From: Neostapfia colusana
Lineage: Eukaryota; Streptophyta; Magnoliopsida; Poales; Poaceae
Direction of reading: 5' to 3'
Length of the DNA stretch: 64,000 nucleotides
Assembly (NCBI GenBank): GCA_030760725.1
Contig: JASWHV010000001.1
Coordinates: 23,309,928 to 23,373,927, forward strand
The notes below the pieces were generated by a model, which saw only the letters and a list, made by a program, of their open reading frames with translations, searched no databases and was not told where the DNA came from. Made by a program: the position numbers and the translations under genes. Of the stretch, positions 33,193-45,364 are shown in pieces. Positions within the stretch are counted from its first letter, which is position 1. Each line of letters starts with the position of its first letter.

Positions 33193-34465
33193 TTGCAGAC
33201 TTATTCATCCGGCGGAGCAAAATGGGTGCTAGATACCGGATGCACCAATCACATGACCGGAGAAAGAAGAATGTTCATGGAATATGAAGAAAATGAAAAT
33301 CCAAGCGAAGACATTTACTTTGGTGATAATAGTCAAGTAAAAGTACTTGGTACCGGTAAAATTGCAATTTCATCACAACATACTCTCTGTCATGTTTTAC
33401 ATGTTGACTCCCTAGATTATAATCTGTTGTCCATATCTCAATTATGCGACAAGGGTTATAATTGCTCGTTCACTAATGAGGGTGTGACTGTCTTTAGAAG
33501 GAGTGATAACTCAATTGCATTCAAAGGTGTTGAAGGGAAAACTTTATCTAGTTGACTTTAACAAAGATAAAGCTGAACTTGACACATGCTTGATTGCAAA
33601 GACCAACATGGGTTGGCTGTGGCATAGACGGCTAGCACATGTTGGTATGAGGAATCTTCAAAAACTTCTCAAAGGCGATCACATCCGAGGTTTAAAGGAT
33701 GTTGTTTTTGAGAAAGACAGACCATGTAGAGCATGTCAGGCAGGAAAACAAGTAGGAGCACCCCATCCCGCGAAGAATGTCATGACTACAACAAGACCGC
33801 TTGAGCTCCTTCACATGGATCTATTTGGTCCAATTGCCTACATAAGCATCGGCGGTAATAAATACGGTCTAGTCATTGTTGATGATTTTTCACTTTTCAC
33901 GTGGGTTTTCTTTTTGCATGATAAGACATAAACTCAAGGAACTCTCAAGAAGTTCATCAAGCATGCCCAAAATGAATTCTCATTGAAGATCAAGAATATA
34001 TGAAGTGACAATGGAACAGAATTCAAGAACACCCAAGTTGAGGAGTATCTAGACGAAGAAGGGATAAAGCATGAATTTTCAGCACCATACACTCCTCAAC
34101 AAAACGGAGTAGCCGAAAGGAAGAACAGAACCCTCATTGAGATGTCGAGGACAATGCTCGATGAATACAAGACTTCGGACATATTTTGGGCCGAAGCGGT
34201 TAACGCCGCTTGTCACGCCATAAACCGACTATATCTTCATCGACTGCTCAGGAAAACCTCTTATGAACTACTCATGGGTAACAAGCCAAATATTTCATAC
34301 TTTCGAGTCTTTGGTTAAAAATGCTACATTTTAAATAAGAAGCCAAGGGCCTCAAAGTTTGCTTCGAAGTCCGATGAAGGTTTCTTACTTGTCTATGATA
34401 CGAACTCCTACGCTTATCGTGTCTTCAACAAAACCCTCGGACTAGTTGAAGTAGCACGTGACGTA
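33193..34465 (+). pseudogene. Element H: protease and integrase
   Basis: Protease at 33193-33555 (KWVLDTGCTNHMTGE with D-T-G intact). The frame shifts at about 33530 to pre-integrase and core (WLWHRRLAHVGMRN, CRACQAGKQ, LLHMDLFGPI, IVDDFSLFTWVFF) at 33503-33931. Beyond this, integrase is recognisable but broken by stops at 33929, about 34003 and about 34316, including SDNGTEFKN, YTPQQNGVAERKNR and FWAEAVNAACH. Confidence 0.87.
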
Positions 34466-36421
34466 GTGTTCGATGAAACTAACGGCTCTCAAGAAGAGCA
34501 AGTTGATCAGTGTGTGCTAGATCAAGAAGAAGCTCCATGTCAGGCATTGAGAAGAATGGCTTTGGGCGATGTTCGACCACAAGTGCCACCTTCAAATGTG
34601 AATGAAGAAAATGAACCACAGATGGAGGAAAATGATCAAGGGGGAGCTTCCATACAAGATCAACCTCAAGAAAACCAAGAAGGCCAAAACATCAATGAGG
34701 GCAACTATCCAGGGGGAGAAGAAGATGATAATGAAGATTCAAGACCACAAATGCCACATCCAAGAGTACACCAAAGCATCCAAAGAGATCACCCCATTGA
34801 CAACATAATCGGTGACATCCGAAAGGGAGTAGTAACTCGATCTCGCATAGCTAATTTTTGTGAACACTATTCCTTTGTATCTTCTTTGGAACCATACAGG
34901 GTCAAGGATGCATTAAAAGATTTGGACTGGGTGATGGCGATGCAAGAAGAACTGAACAACTTCAAAAGGAATGAAGTGTGGGAGCTTGTTGAGAGACCCA
35001 AGTCCAACGTCGTCTGCACTAAATGGGTCTTCCGCAACAAGCAAGACGAACATGGAGTGGTAACAAGGAACAAGGCATGACTTGTGGCAAAAGGGTACTC
35101 ACAAGTCGAAGGTTTGGATTTCGATGAGACTTTTGCTTCCATAGCTTGGCTTGAATCGTTTCGTATATTACTTGCATACGCTACTCACCATGATTTGAAG
35201 CTTTATCAAATGGACGTGAAAAGTGCCTTTCTCAACGGACCAATCAAGGAGGAGGTGTACGTGGAGCAACCACCCGGTTTTGAAGATCAAGAGCACCCCG
35301 ACTACGTATTCAAACTGCGTAAGGCTCTCTATGGCCTCAAACAAGCTCCTAGAGCTTGGTATGAGTGCCTTAGAGACTTTTTCATTGAAAATGACTTCAA
35401 AATTGGAAAAGCTGATTACACCTTGTTCACTAAACACTTTGATGATGATCTCTTCATTTGCCAAATCTATGTTGACGATATTATATTTGGTTCAACTAAC
35501 AAATCTTTTTGTCAAGAATTTAGCAAGATTATGACAGATAGATTTGAGATGTCCATGATGGGAGAGCTGAGATACTTCTTAGGATTTCAAGTGAAACAAC
35601 AAATGGACGGGACGTTCATAAGCCAAGCAAAGTACACTCAAGACATTCTCAAGAAGTTTGGAATGGAAAAAGCAAAACCCATAAAGACTCCCATGGCGAC
35701 AAATGGACACTTGGATCTAAATGAAGACAAACCTAATGTGGATCAAAAGGTATATTGTTCCATGATTGGCTGCTTACTCTATCTATGTGCATCTAGGCCT
35801 GACATCATGTTGAGTGTATGTCTGTGTGCAAGGTTTCGAGCCAATCCTAAGGAATGTCACTTAACAGCCATTAAAAGGATCTTAAGATATTTAGTTCATA
35901 CACCCAACCTAGGACTTTGGTATCCCAAAGGTTCAAAATTCAATCTCATTGGATACTCCGATGAAGATTATGCCGGATGTAAGGTAGATAAAAAAAGTAC
36001 GTCTGGTACTTGCCAATTCCTAGGTAGATCCCTAGTTTCTTGGTCCTCCAAGAAACAAAACTCAATTGCTCTATCCACAGCCGAAGCGGAGTATGTTGCG
36101 GCCGGGAGTTGTTGTGCACAACTCCTTTGGATGCGACAAACTCTAAGGGATTACGGTTACAATATGAGCCGTATTCCACTTCTTTGTGACAATGAGAGTG
36201 CTATCAAAATTGCCCATAACCCTGTTGAGCACTCTAGAACCAAACATATAGATATCCGTCATCATTTCTTAAGAGATCACTCAATGAAAGGAGACATAGC
36301 CATTTCCCATGTCAACACTGAAAAACAACTAGCCGATATCTTTACCAAGCCACTTGATGAAAAACGCTTTTGTGAGCTCCGAAATGAACTAAATATCCTT
36401 GATGCTCGAAACGTGGCTTGA
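34466..36421 (+). pseudogene. Element H: reverse transcriptase and RNase H
   Basis: 34466-35080 is the acidic, proline/glutamine-rich linker and the start of RT (KDLDWVMAMQEELNNF, VCTKWVFRNKQ). A TGA at 35078-35080 sits where the family usually has an arginine codon, as CGA to TGA decay would give. 35084-36421 continues in the same frame with MDVKSAFLNGPIKEEV, LRKALYGLKQAPRAW, active site YVDDIIFGS and RNase H (GYSDEDYAG, STAEAEYVAAGS, KHIDIRHHFLRDH, LADIFTKPLD). Catalytic motifs are intact and the single stop is the main defect here. Confidence 0.92.
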
Positions 36422-36623
36422 AAACTTGCATATCTGTATGTCATTCTCAAGATCATGTTAATAATATTGAAAAATCATCTCTCTCTATTTTTCTCTTAAA
36501 ACTATGTTAATTACTTGATTTTGATGAATTATGGTCATAGCTTGATTGTTGTATGTTTACTGATCATATTCATCAAGAATACCTATGTGCCTTTGTACCT
36601 TATTTCCCAATAGAAACCCTTGG

Positions 36624-36820
<197 letters not shown>

Positions 36821-36845
36821 TTATACACCTCTGTACAAGAGACCA

Positions 36846-37430
36846 CGGACTAGTCCGCACTTAGTCCGTTAGTCCGGACTAGTCCGGACAACCACGGACT
36901 AGTCCGATCTTCTCTCTAGATAGAAAACGGACTAGTCCGATATGGTCCGGACTAGTCCGATATTTCGACTCCATAACCCTAAGGACGGCTCAAACCTAAT
37001 CTCCTTCATGCTCACAACCATCCCAACTCTCTCTCTCTCCTCACTCAAGTGCTCCCAAGGTGAATTTGCAAGTTCTCCACCAAAACCTCTCAAATTTCCG
37101 TGGAAATCGTTCTCCACCACCAAGGGATCAAAGACCCCGGACTAGTCCGAATCAAAAACTCTCTCAACGCCTCGAATCGAAGGATTTGGTAAATTTTTTT
37201 CAAAACCCTAGAACCATCTATCTTCCTTGTTTTTGCTCAAATAGCTTAGATCCTCTAGTCAATACATGCTTCATTGATGTATTACATGTACCCTAGATCA
37301 CATTTACAATGAATAATCTTAAATTTCAACGAATTAGGGCTTGAGCAGCCACATAATGGACTAGTCCGTTATTAGGGCGGACAAGTCCGACACTCCGGAC
37401 TAGTCCGACCCTGAGCTCCGGACTAGTCCG
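36846..37430. repeat. Palindrome cluster 3, leader of element H extra ORF
   Basis: Exact CGGACTAGTCCG at 36846, 36875, 36895, 36928, 36948, 37138, 37396 and 37419. Near copies at 37357 (TGGACTAGTCCG) and 37378 (CGGACAAGTCCG). They all lie between RNase H and the extra ORF at 37519, none inside it. Confidence 0.92.
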
Positions 37431-37518
37431 ATATGCCCTGATTCAGAAATCTTGTTAGGGAATCCTAGCTTATGCAATCCTTTGTCATTCTTGATTATTC
37501 ATACCCACTTTATCTTCC

Positions 37519-39072
37519 TTGTCAGAAAACATGTCAGGATCAAATGAAAGTCTCTCCGACTTTGAGGCAGAAATGGATCAAGATGTCATATCTCATCATC
37601 CAGAGTCTCGCTCCAAAAAGAGACAAGATCACGTTGACGAGCCCTCGCTCACCCCACCTAGAGTTTGCCGAAAGGTCACAATCAAGAGACCAGCCTCAAG
37701 AGCAAATGTGGCTGGCTCTAGCTCGGTGGCTCAACGCCAAGTCAAGGGCAAGGGAATGGGGCTTGCTTCTGGCCCAATGGGTCCCCTCAAGATGACAGCT
37801 CCAAGACAGGGACATAGGGATCCCTCGGAGCAGAAATTCAATGGCAAAGGGAGCGAAGTGGCATGGAACCTAAGGAAGGTCGATGCCTACAACTCCGGCA
37901 AAAAGGCAGCCGACAAGAGATTTTGGAGTAACTTTCACTCGGACTACTACAGTCCAGTGTACCTCCAAATGAAGACTCCAGTGGTTCGAAGTCAATGGAT
38001 CGACTGGACGTACTTTGAAAGGAAAAGCTGTGAAGCTTTTGAGGAGGTCATAGAGGCTGCAGAGGGACATGGACTCAAGGACCGGCTCGCCTTCAGGTAC
38101 AATTGGAATGATGAGATCATCGCCCAGTTTTACTCGACCTGCCATTTTGCTCATGATGGAGAGGACAGGGTGACTTGGATGACACATGGATCCAAGTACA
38201 CAATCTCCTACACTGAATTTACCAGACTGCTGCATCTTGAGGACACCAATGATGATGAGATTGTGATTCACAATCTGGGAGTGGTGTAGAAGGACAAGAT
38301 GGAATTCCTCTATGATACTCGACTTCCTTTCAACCCTCCCTCAACCAAGAACATGAAGCCTTTCTTCATTGTTCTCAACAGAGTGCTCCGGCAGACAATC
38401 TCTCCAAAGGATGGAGATGCCGGGAGCGTCCAAGGTTATCTTAGAACTTTGATGAAAGTGATCAGCAGGAAGAGAAGATTTAACATCTTTGACAATATTT
38501 GGAATGACATGGTACACATATCCTGCACACCAAACCGCTCCTGTGGCCATGCTCCTTTCTTGATGTTCATGATTGAGAAATTCACAGGAATTGAGTTTGT
38601 GAAGGATGTAGAGCACACCGATCTAAGGCCTCAGAAGCCTCCTCAGACCTCCCTCCCAGCTACTCCCTCACCTGGATCACCTGAAGAACATCCAGAGAGA
38701 GCGCATGAAGAGGCAAGGCCTGCATCCAAAACTAGGGCCTCTCCACAGAAAGGTTCCTCCAGTGGGATCATGAAGATTTTGGCTACTATCGCCAGCTCTT
38801 GTTGCAAAACTGAAGTGAAGCTACATAAGATGAACAAGGCAAGAAAAGCAGAGATGAGATACATGAAGGCCAATGTTAAGGAAATATGCCAAAAACTGGA
38901 GATTGAGCCCGTCGGATCCCCGATCATCTCAGAGGACTCTGCATCTGAGTTTACAGAGCTTCCTCCTCTCTCTACTTCAGAGTGTGCCTACTTTGGCACA
39001 ACGAGTGGTTCCTCTCCTCCTCTTCCTCAGGCTGATGACGAAGATGAAGAAAGGACGAACAGCGAGGAGTGA
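37519..39072 (+). pseudogene. Element H extra ORF in env position (one stop)
   Basis: Two same-frame parts, 37519-38289 and 38299-39072, are separated by a single TAG at 38287-38289; together they span 517 codons and the stops. The start is MSENMSGSN, with MSGSN at 37531 the alternative. The N-terminus is acidic then basic and low-complexity. The middle (about residues 135-370) looks folded, with KRFWSNFHSDYYSPVY, WTYFERKSCEAFEE and YTEFTRLLHLED, resembling plant transposon-type domains found in other retroelement ORFs. The C-terminal part is proline/serine-rich with one short hydrophobic run (MKILATIASSCC) and an acidic tail. No signal peptide or convincing membrane anchor is visible, so the env-like label reflects position only. 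Confidence 0.75.
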
Positions 39073-39538
39073 GCCGGCCACGACAAGCAGATCCCTTTTC
39101 TCCTTCTTTTTGGTGTCTAGATGCCAAAGGGGGAGAGATTGAGGGGGAGTCCTAGGTCGTGTAGGTCTCTTTTTGTATCCTAGCTTATGAGACAAGCTTG
39201 TGTAAGACTTATGCGACCATTATGCGTTTGTAAAACTTATGTTATCATTATGCTTTTGTGAGTTATCATTATGCTTTTGTGAGTTGACTATGTTATACTT
39301 TTGATGAATGATGTATGCTATAACTCTTTATAATTATGCTCATAATGATATTTACATCAAAATTACTGCTCAACCATATATTTTTGCACCCCACCATAAA
39401 GAGTGCACATATGTTTCATGTCTTAATTGCCCATTTTGTTCAAAACTCATATGTGCACACTTTCTGAAAATCTAAATTCTTATTGTCATATTTGTGAGAT
39501 CTCAATTGGTTGTCATCAATCACCAAAAAGGGGCAGAT
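39073..39538 (+). other. Element H 3' untranslated region and polypurine tract
   Basis: 466 bp with no coding frame, AT-rich, with short direct repeats (TTATCATTATGCTTTTGTGAG near 39240-39285). It ends in a polypurine tract (CCAAAAAGGGGCAGAT, 39523-39538) directly before the LTR. Confidence 0.8.
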
Positions 39539-39831
39539 TGAAAGTGCATCTAGGCATCCCTTGTGGGTTTTGGTTGATTTATGACAAACAAATGAGACCC
39601 TAATAAAATTGTTGAGAATAAGCGCAGGTACTCAAAGAAATTAAGACGAAAGCGCAAAAAGAAAGGAGAAGGAGGATCAAAATGGATAAGAGCTCAGGAA
39701 CTGAAAAGAATAGATCACTTAGTATAGAGTGTGTTCGAGAAACACACCCAAGAGCTCAAGAGAAAGAAATCAAACTTATTGCACAATTTCAACACGACCA
39801 GACAAGTCCGATTTTGTTTCTGACCAAAAAA

Positions 39832-39969
39832 CGGACTAGTCCGATATCATCCGGACAAGTCCGATTTTGTCTCTGGACAGAAAACGGACTAGTCTGCAAT
39901 CTCACAACACTTAGGGTTTTCTAAACACCACACACCGGACTAGTCCGAAGTCAACCACGGACTAGTCCG
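39832..39969. repeat. Palindrome cluster 4, 3' LTR promoter side
   Basis: Exact CGGACTAGTCCG at 39832, 39936 and 39958. Near copies at about 39799, 39852 (CGGACAAGTCCG) and 39885. It corresponds to cluster 1. Copies altered in cluster 1 (29871, 29893, ending CCA) are perfect here. Confidence 0.9.
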
Positions 39970-40007
39970 GACATCGCAAACCCTAACGTACCCTTTGGAA
40001 ACCCAAC

Positions 40008-40016
40008 TATAAAAAG
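40008..40016 (+). promoter_or_regulatory. TATA box in element H 3' LTR
   Basis: TATAAAAAG in a position typical of a U3 promoter. The homologous site in the 5' LTR reads TGTAAAAAG. Confidence 0.65.
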
Positions 40017-40656
40017 AGGTGTACGACCATACCAACACAACTTTCGACCCCCCTGCGCTGTCACACCTCACAAGAGCCCAAAATTCACCTCTCTCCATAC
40101 ATTCTAACCCAAGAAGGATCAATTCTTGTGGATTGGCAATTGATTAAAGGAGAGACTAGTTCTACACCATCTTGAGCTCTTGGGTTTGATCTCTCTAACA
40201 CTTTTCATTGTTAATTGTTCATCTATTGAGTGTGTTGAGACATGTTGATTTATTTGTTGTAATTCTTGGGGAGCCCTCAACTTGTGAGAAGGCCCCTTGA
40301 ACAAGTTTATTGCCCTTTCTGATTAGTCGAACAGAATCTGCCTTTGTGGCGATTCGACGAGGGTAGGGTTGGAGAAAACCCGGTCCTTAGTGGACTCCTC
40401 AATGGGGACGTAGATTGCCTTCGTGGAATCGAACCTCGGGATAAACACTTGTCTCTCACTCTTGTTTATTAATTGTTCATCATTTTAGAGTGTTTAATCA
40501 ATCCTTTGAAACTCACGTTTAAGCATTAACATCAAGTTGATTCCTGTCATTCATTGTATTATTGTTGCAATACATCTGATTTATCGTTCAATTTCCGCTG
40601 CATAAAGTATTAAAAGTGAACATTGATCAACCTTGATCTCCCTGGTCCACGTATAC

Positions 40657-40740
40657 CGGACTAGTCCGCCCAGTACGGGACTAGTCCGATTTTTCTCTGT
40701 TTAGAAAGCGGACTAGTCCGCACTCTACCGGACTAGTCCG
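40657..40740. repeat. Palindrome cluster 5, end of 3' LTR
   Basis: Exact CGGACTAGTCCG at 40657, 40709 and 40729 and one near copy at about 40677. They are spaced 20-52 bp apart, in the last 170 bp of the LTR. Confidence 0.9.
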
Positions 40741-40832
40741 ATTTCTTTGTATTTGATAGACTACTAAGTGTTTCAGGTTTCAACAAAGCATCGAAAAGCC
40801 TATTCACCCCCCTCTAGGCTACATTCAGCAAG

Positions 40833-41440
40833 CCGGTCACTGACAGCGCTCTCGTCCTTCGGGTCCTTCAGGGCCTGAATGAGCACTATTGTCACCTACT
40901 GACGTGGCTACTCCGTCTGGAGCCACCCCCTACTGGCTCCGGGTCTGCTACAACCTTTTATGACTCTAGGCAGTCCCCTTGTCCACCCTCACCAGCTGTT
41001 GGTGGACCACCGTCACGACCACCTTCCACCCCAGGCACTCCTGCTAGTTCTGGAGGTGGAAATCGTCGCCGCTGAGGCAAACACAACGGCCGTGGTGGAG
41101 GTAGCAGTGCAAGTGGCACTCCTACATCCACTACTCCAGCTACTGGTGGTACCAGCCGGGAAGGTGCACCCTGGCCCACACCCTACAACCTGTGGACTGG
41201 CTAGATCTACATGTGGCCTGGGCCATCTCTAGGTTCTTAGCCTCCACGACCACCACGCCCCCAGCCGGTGTTCGTAGCCACCCCGGGCTACAATGGACCA
41301 ATCTACAGTGCTAGTGGGCCGCTGACTCAGGCCTACAGTGGGCCTGGCTACCCTTCTGGCGGACAGTCAGCCTCGACCTACGGAGGCACCGACTATCCTA
41401 TTGGGTACTCGGAGCCATCAGCACCGATCCAGTAGCCACC
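40833..41440 (+). pseudogene. Element B: gag, second part
   Basis: The reading resumes after H with SALVLRVLQGLNEHYCHL, the expected continuation of Copia gag after the split at 29455. A glycine/proline/serine-rich tail follows. Stops (for example near 41073 and 41200) and frame changes are frequent. No zinc knuckle was recognised. Confidence 0.7.
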
Positions 41441-41441
41441 C

Positions 41442-42728
41442 TTGACGTGGGATCGACAGTTGCTAGCCTCCTCCTTCAGCACCATGCATCTTACTCCACC
41501 AGGTGCCGACTGGATAGCTGATTCCAGAGTGTCATACCATACCACTCCAAATGCTGGTATACTCTCTTCCACCCACCCTTCCAATCCCTCTTTTCCTTCG
41601 TCTATCATTGTTGGGAATAGGTCTGTTCTTCTGGTCACCTCAGTAGGTGATTCTAGTCTCCCGGGTTCTTTCCAGCTTAAAAACATTCTTGTTGCTCTGG
41701 ATATCATTCAAAATTTGTTTACTGTCCATCGTTTTACCACTGACAACAATATTTCCATTGAGTTTGATCCTTTTGGTTTGTTTGTGTCGGATCTTTCTAC
41801 CTGGCAACCTCTTTTTCGATGTGATAGCTCGGAGCCCCTGTACACACTTTGACTTCCTACTTCCGCTGCATCACCGCCTTTTGCTTTGTCTACGACAGCT
41901 TCATCCACCACTTGGCATCGCCGGCTTGGCCACCCTGGTGCAGATGCTATGTCAAAGTTGTCCAGTAATTCTGTTATCTCGTGTTCTAGGGGCACACGTG
42001 ACTCCTTATGTCATGCTTGTCAGCTTGGTTGCCATGTTCGGCTCCCTTTTCCCACTTCTGTGACTCATGTTGAGCATACTTTTGATCTTATACATTGTGA
42101 TTTGTGGACATCACCCATTACTAGTGTATCAAGCTTTAATTATTACTTGGTGTTCATTGATGATTTTTCTCATTTTTCGTGGACTTTTCTATTATAATTG
42201 AAGTCGAAGACTTTTGTTACTCTTTCTCACTTCTTCATTTGGATTTTCACTCGGTTTGGGCGCACCATCCGAGCTGTCCAATGTGATAACGGACGCGAGT
42301 TCAATAACTCTGTGTTTCGTAACTTTCTCTCCACACATGGAGTACAGCTACGCATGTCTTGTCCGTATACCTCTCCTCAAAACGGCAAGGCAGAGCGCAT
42401 GATTCGCACCATTAATGATGTCATGCGCTCCCTGATGTTCCAGGCATCTGTTCTAGCCCGATACTAGGTGGAGGCTCTCCATACAGGCACACTTCTGATT
42501 AATCACCTTCCTAACAAGGCAATTCATGCCTCCACCCCTACTTTGCTTTATCTGGCACTGATCCTCTTTACGATCACCTTCGAGTTTTCGGGTTCGCTTG
42601 CTACCCTAACCTTTCCGCCACCGCCCCGCATAATCTTGTGCCCCACTCGACGGGGTGTGTTTTCCTCGAGTATTCCCTTGATTATAAGGGGTACCGGTGC
42701 TTATATCTCACTACTCACTGCCTTTTGA
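41442..42728 (+). pseudogene. Element B: protease and integrase
   Basis: Protease remnant at 41500-41600 reads DWIADSRVSYHTTP. The active-site D-S-G of the family is D-S-R, so it is inactive. Pre-integrase at 41886-42197 has TWHRRLGHPGADAM and CHACQLGCH, then core IHCDLWTSPI and IDDFSHFSWTF. After a stop at 42195-42197 the core continues at 42198-42467 with CDNGREFNN and YTSPQNGKAERMIR. Further stops and shifts follow (42468-42728). Confidence 0.83.
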
Positions 42729-43213
42729 TCTCTCGAAACGTTGTCTTTGACGAGTCCTCCTTTCCCTTCTCCACCACCTCTTCCGGTTCAACCACAGAGC
42801 TGGATTCCCTTTTTCACACTGAGCCCGAGGCTGCTCCCCAGCTGCCTTGGCCTCTTTCTTCTGCAGGTTCGACACACGCTACGCCTCTGGTGCGCCCGAC
42901 GTCACCTGCTACACCACGTGCGGCATCGACGCCTCCAGCGTCGCCTGCTGTACCTCGGGTGGCCCCGACGTCACCAGCTACGCCACACGCAGCATCGACG
43001 TCTCCGGCGTCGCCTGCTGTGCCTCGGGTGACTCCTACGTCACCAGCTGTGCCACGCGCGGCCTCGGCTTCCCCAATGTCACCTGCAGCAAGCCCGACGT
43101 CCTCGATGTCACTAGTCGCACCAGGCGCAGCACCGACGATGACCCTGACTTCTCGCTTCGCCGACCCCTTACTTGTCTACCAGCGACAAGTGTGGGATGG
43201 AGCCGGTCCTTAG
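42638..43213 (+). pseudogene. Element B: integrase end and repetitive linker
   Basis: The C-terminal end of integrase (GCVFLEYSLDYKGYRCL) is followed by a linker of repeated alanine/proline/serine/threonine segments at 42880-43120 (units such as SPAVPRVAPTSPATP). It ends at about 43213, just before the expected start of RT. Element B is cut here. Confidence 0.75.
42880..43120 (+). repeat. Degenerate repeats in element B linker
   Basis: Units of roughly 40 and 80 bp with GCCTGCTGTGCCTCGGGTG and CCTACGTCACCAGCT cores, translated as proline/alanine/serine repeats. Confidence 0.65.
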
Positions 43214-44763
43214 ATCTACGGCAAGTAAACCACCATCTCATTCAGAAACATCCATGAACCAAGGTTGCCTAGATCTCCGCCGATTCCATGCTCCTTAACA
43301 TCATCAAGTTCTCATCATCATTATTCATATGAGTGCAGTAGCTGACCATGTTTTAATTCCGCTTCCCGTATCCCGTGGATTAAGCGAAGCAAAAAGAAAA
43401 AACGACCATACCCAACTCATCAACTTTCCCGGCGACAAGGATGGTTAACAAAACTAGTAAACTCCTATAAAGGGGTGTCCCATCAAGTTGACTAGAGCAT
43501 ACGAGTTTTTGCAAACAAAACAGTTTAAAACATGGGATCAATATGGTCAAGAGGCACTTGCCTTGCTCCCGTGGTTCTTGTTGTCCGAGCGTCTCGATGT
43601 CTTGGTGCTGTAGTTCTTCATAGATGGTGTCCTGAGCTTGTCCTTCTACTCACGACCACGCACATATAAAATTTACAGCAATCAAATATCATGCAGAAAC
43701 TTTACTCAAGATGCAATGGGGTAGATGAATGCAAATTCTATGGTGCTGTTTTATTAAACCAGTTTGTACGTGTTCTTGCATGTTTTAATGGGATTTCATG
43801 GGGTTTTATGGCGAACAAGGGTGTAGGGATCAAGTGTGGACGTGGTGATGATCTTGACTCAAGATCTAGATCAATCCCACCGTCAAAAACCGATCAAAAC
43901 GTGATCTGTCCACACGAAAAAGTTTTGGTTCGAAGGGAGCGAAGAAAACAGATGCGTAGAAACAGCGACGATGTTGTAAGATGGGTAACGAAGACCTACC
44001 TACCTTCCCTTTGGTGGCAGGGTCTTCCTCCTAGCAATGGCAGCAGCGGGGGGGGGGGGGGGGGGGGGCTCACCGGCGACTGAACTCCGGCGAGGGGGGG
44101 TTTAACTCGGCGAGTTGGGGCTACGGCCTCCAAGTCGCCGACTTTGGAGGAACAAAAAGGGAAAGGGGTTACGGCCAAAGGGGGGGGGGTTTGGGTTCTA
44201 TTTGTAAGGGGAAAAAGAGGAGTCTTACTCCAATTGGAGCTCAAATAAGAGGAGTCCCACAACTCACACTAGCACACAAACACAATCAATCATCACAAAA
44301 GTTCAACACACCACTCCTATTCACGCTACTACAATTTAAACATTCCTATTACAGCTTATTCAATGGGAATCCTAAACTTAAGCATGTGAACTGGTGCTGT
44401 TCCCGCCGTGTGACGGGGGTGGTCCATTAGACACCTCAATGGGGTTATGTGCACTCCCACGTGATGGTAAACGAGTACTTATGCGTGTCGTGCCCCGGAT
44501 CACTGTCATCTATAAATAGGACATGAGAAACTTTAGACAAGGAAGAAAATACTTCGAAACTTCAGAAGCTATGAAGCAAGAAAGCAAAAGTGTTGTTGTC
44601 CAAAAGAAGAGAAAAGAGGGGCTGAAAATAGCACTTTGCGGTGGCTGAATTGACAAGAAAAATGCAGCAGCAAGCAAATTTTCGAAAATAGCAGTTTAGA
44701 GAGGTGTCCCTATGTGTTTTAGAGTGTCCATTCTACCTAGGCTTGCGTCCTATGGTCAACGTG
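43214..44763 (-). other. Element D: undefined LTR-like and leader DNA
   Basis: No convincing ORF. A stretch near 43558 (CTTGCCTTGCTCCCGTGG) resembles the CTTGCCTTGCTG stretch in the LTRs of F and E (13848, 46740), and a GC-rich part follows, so part may be LTR-derived. The right end leads into a PBS complement. There is a run of 21 G at 44048-44068 and a plus-strand TATAAATAGG at 44511. The left border against element B shows no clear LTR end. Confidence 0.45.
44511..44520 (+). promoter_or_regulatory. Possible TATA box TATAAATAGG
   Basis: A strong TATA-type sequence in otherwise uncharacterised DNA, followed by a purine-rich leader-like stretch (44521-44650). No gene or LTR structure is linked to it, so it may be fortuitous. 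Confidence 0.3.
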
Positions 44764-44775
44764 GCTCTGATACCA
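44764..44775 (-). other. Element D primer binding site
   Basis: Minus strand TGGTATCAGAGC, a perfect Met-tRNA site, three bases from TGTGACACCC. Confidence 0.8.
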
Positions 44776-44778
44776 ATC

Positions 44779-45364
44779 TGTGACACCCGGTTCCGAGAAA
44801 AAAACCAAGTTAATGCATATGTGTGCCCAGGATGTTCATCACACATACACATGTAATCCACAAACTGAATTCATAATATAATCACGAATAAATAGTGTTT
44901 AAGTACTTTATTACATTGACTCATTGTCTCATTCATAAATCTCTAACTTATTCTTGCAGCGGAAGTCTCTAAACGACAGCAGAAAATAACTAAGCAGCAG
45001 GCTCCATCTTCAACTCCACAGGCATGTTGACGGTAGTTCGCACGCCTAGTACTCCACATGGTCTTCGAAGTACTCTTCTCTTGTTGCTGATGTTTAGGTG
45101 ATAATGCAAAGGTGAGTACATGACGTACTCAGCAAGTGCGGAAAAAGTATGACATGTAGCTTACAACAAGGTGTGGAATAAAAAGGGTCATTGAAGCAAG
45201 CAAATTTTATTTCATAAACATGGTAAAAACAGCAACTACTTCTAGGTGAATTTAATCCCAACATATATCCAAGTAAAACAGTAACATTCCTCCATCATAA
45301 TTCACCATTTATCAAGTCTCAACCAACCATTAATCTTTCTCAAGTTCATCTCATGCTCATAAAT
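44779..45364 (-). repeat. Element D 5' LTR, partial
   Basis: Starts TGTGACACCCGG on the plus strand, beside the PBS complement, so it is the inner end of a minus-strand 5' LTR. It runs 586 bp until element E begins at 45365. The continuation would lie beyond E, outside the window. The text (for example GTGAGTACATGACGTACTC) is typical of long gypsy LTRs. Confidence 0.7.

Larger units (their letters stand above)
39539..40827 (+). repeat. Element H 3' LTR (1289 bp)
   Basis: TGAAAGTGCATC to CTACATTCA. It keeps a good TATA box (TATAAAAAG at 40008), about 40 bp downstream of the last promoter-side palindrome. Confidence 0.92.

Noticed and set aside
36846..37430. CRISPR array from repeated 12-mers
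   Set aside because: Repeats are short palindromes at irregular spacing in a plant retrotransposon; no cas genes and no uniform spacers.
43691..44083. 130-codon plus frame in region D as a gene
   Set aside because: No motif, ends in a glycine run translated from the G-tract, and no supporting promoter or homology.
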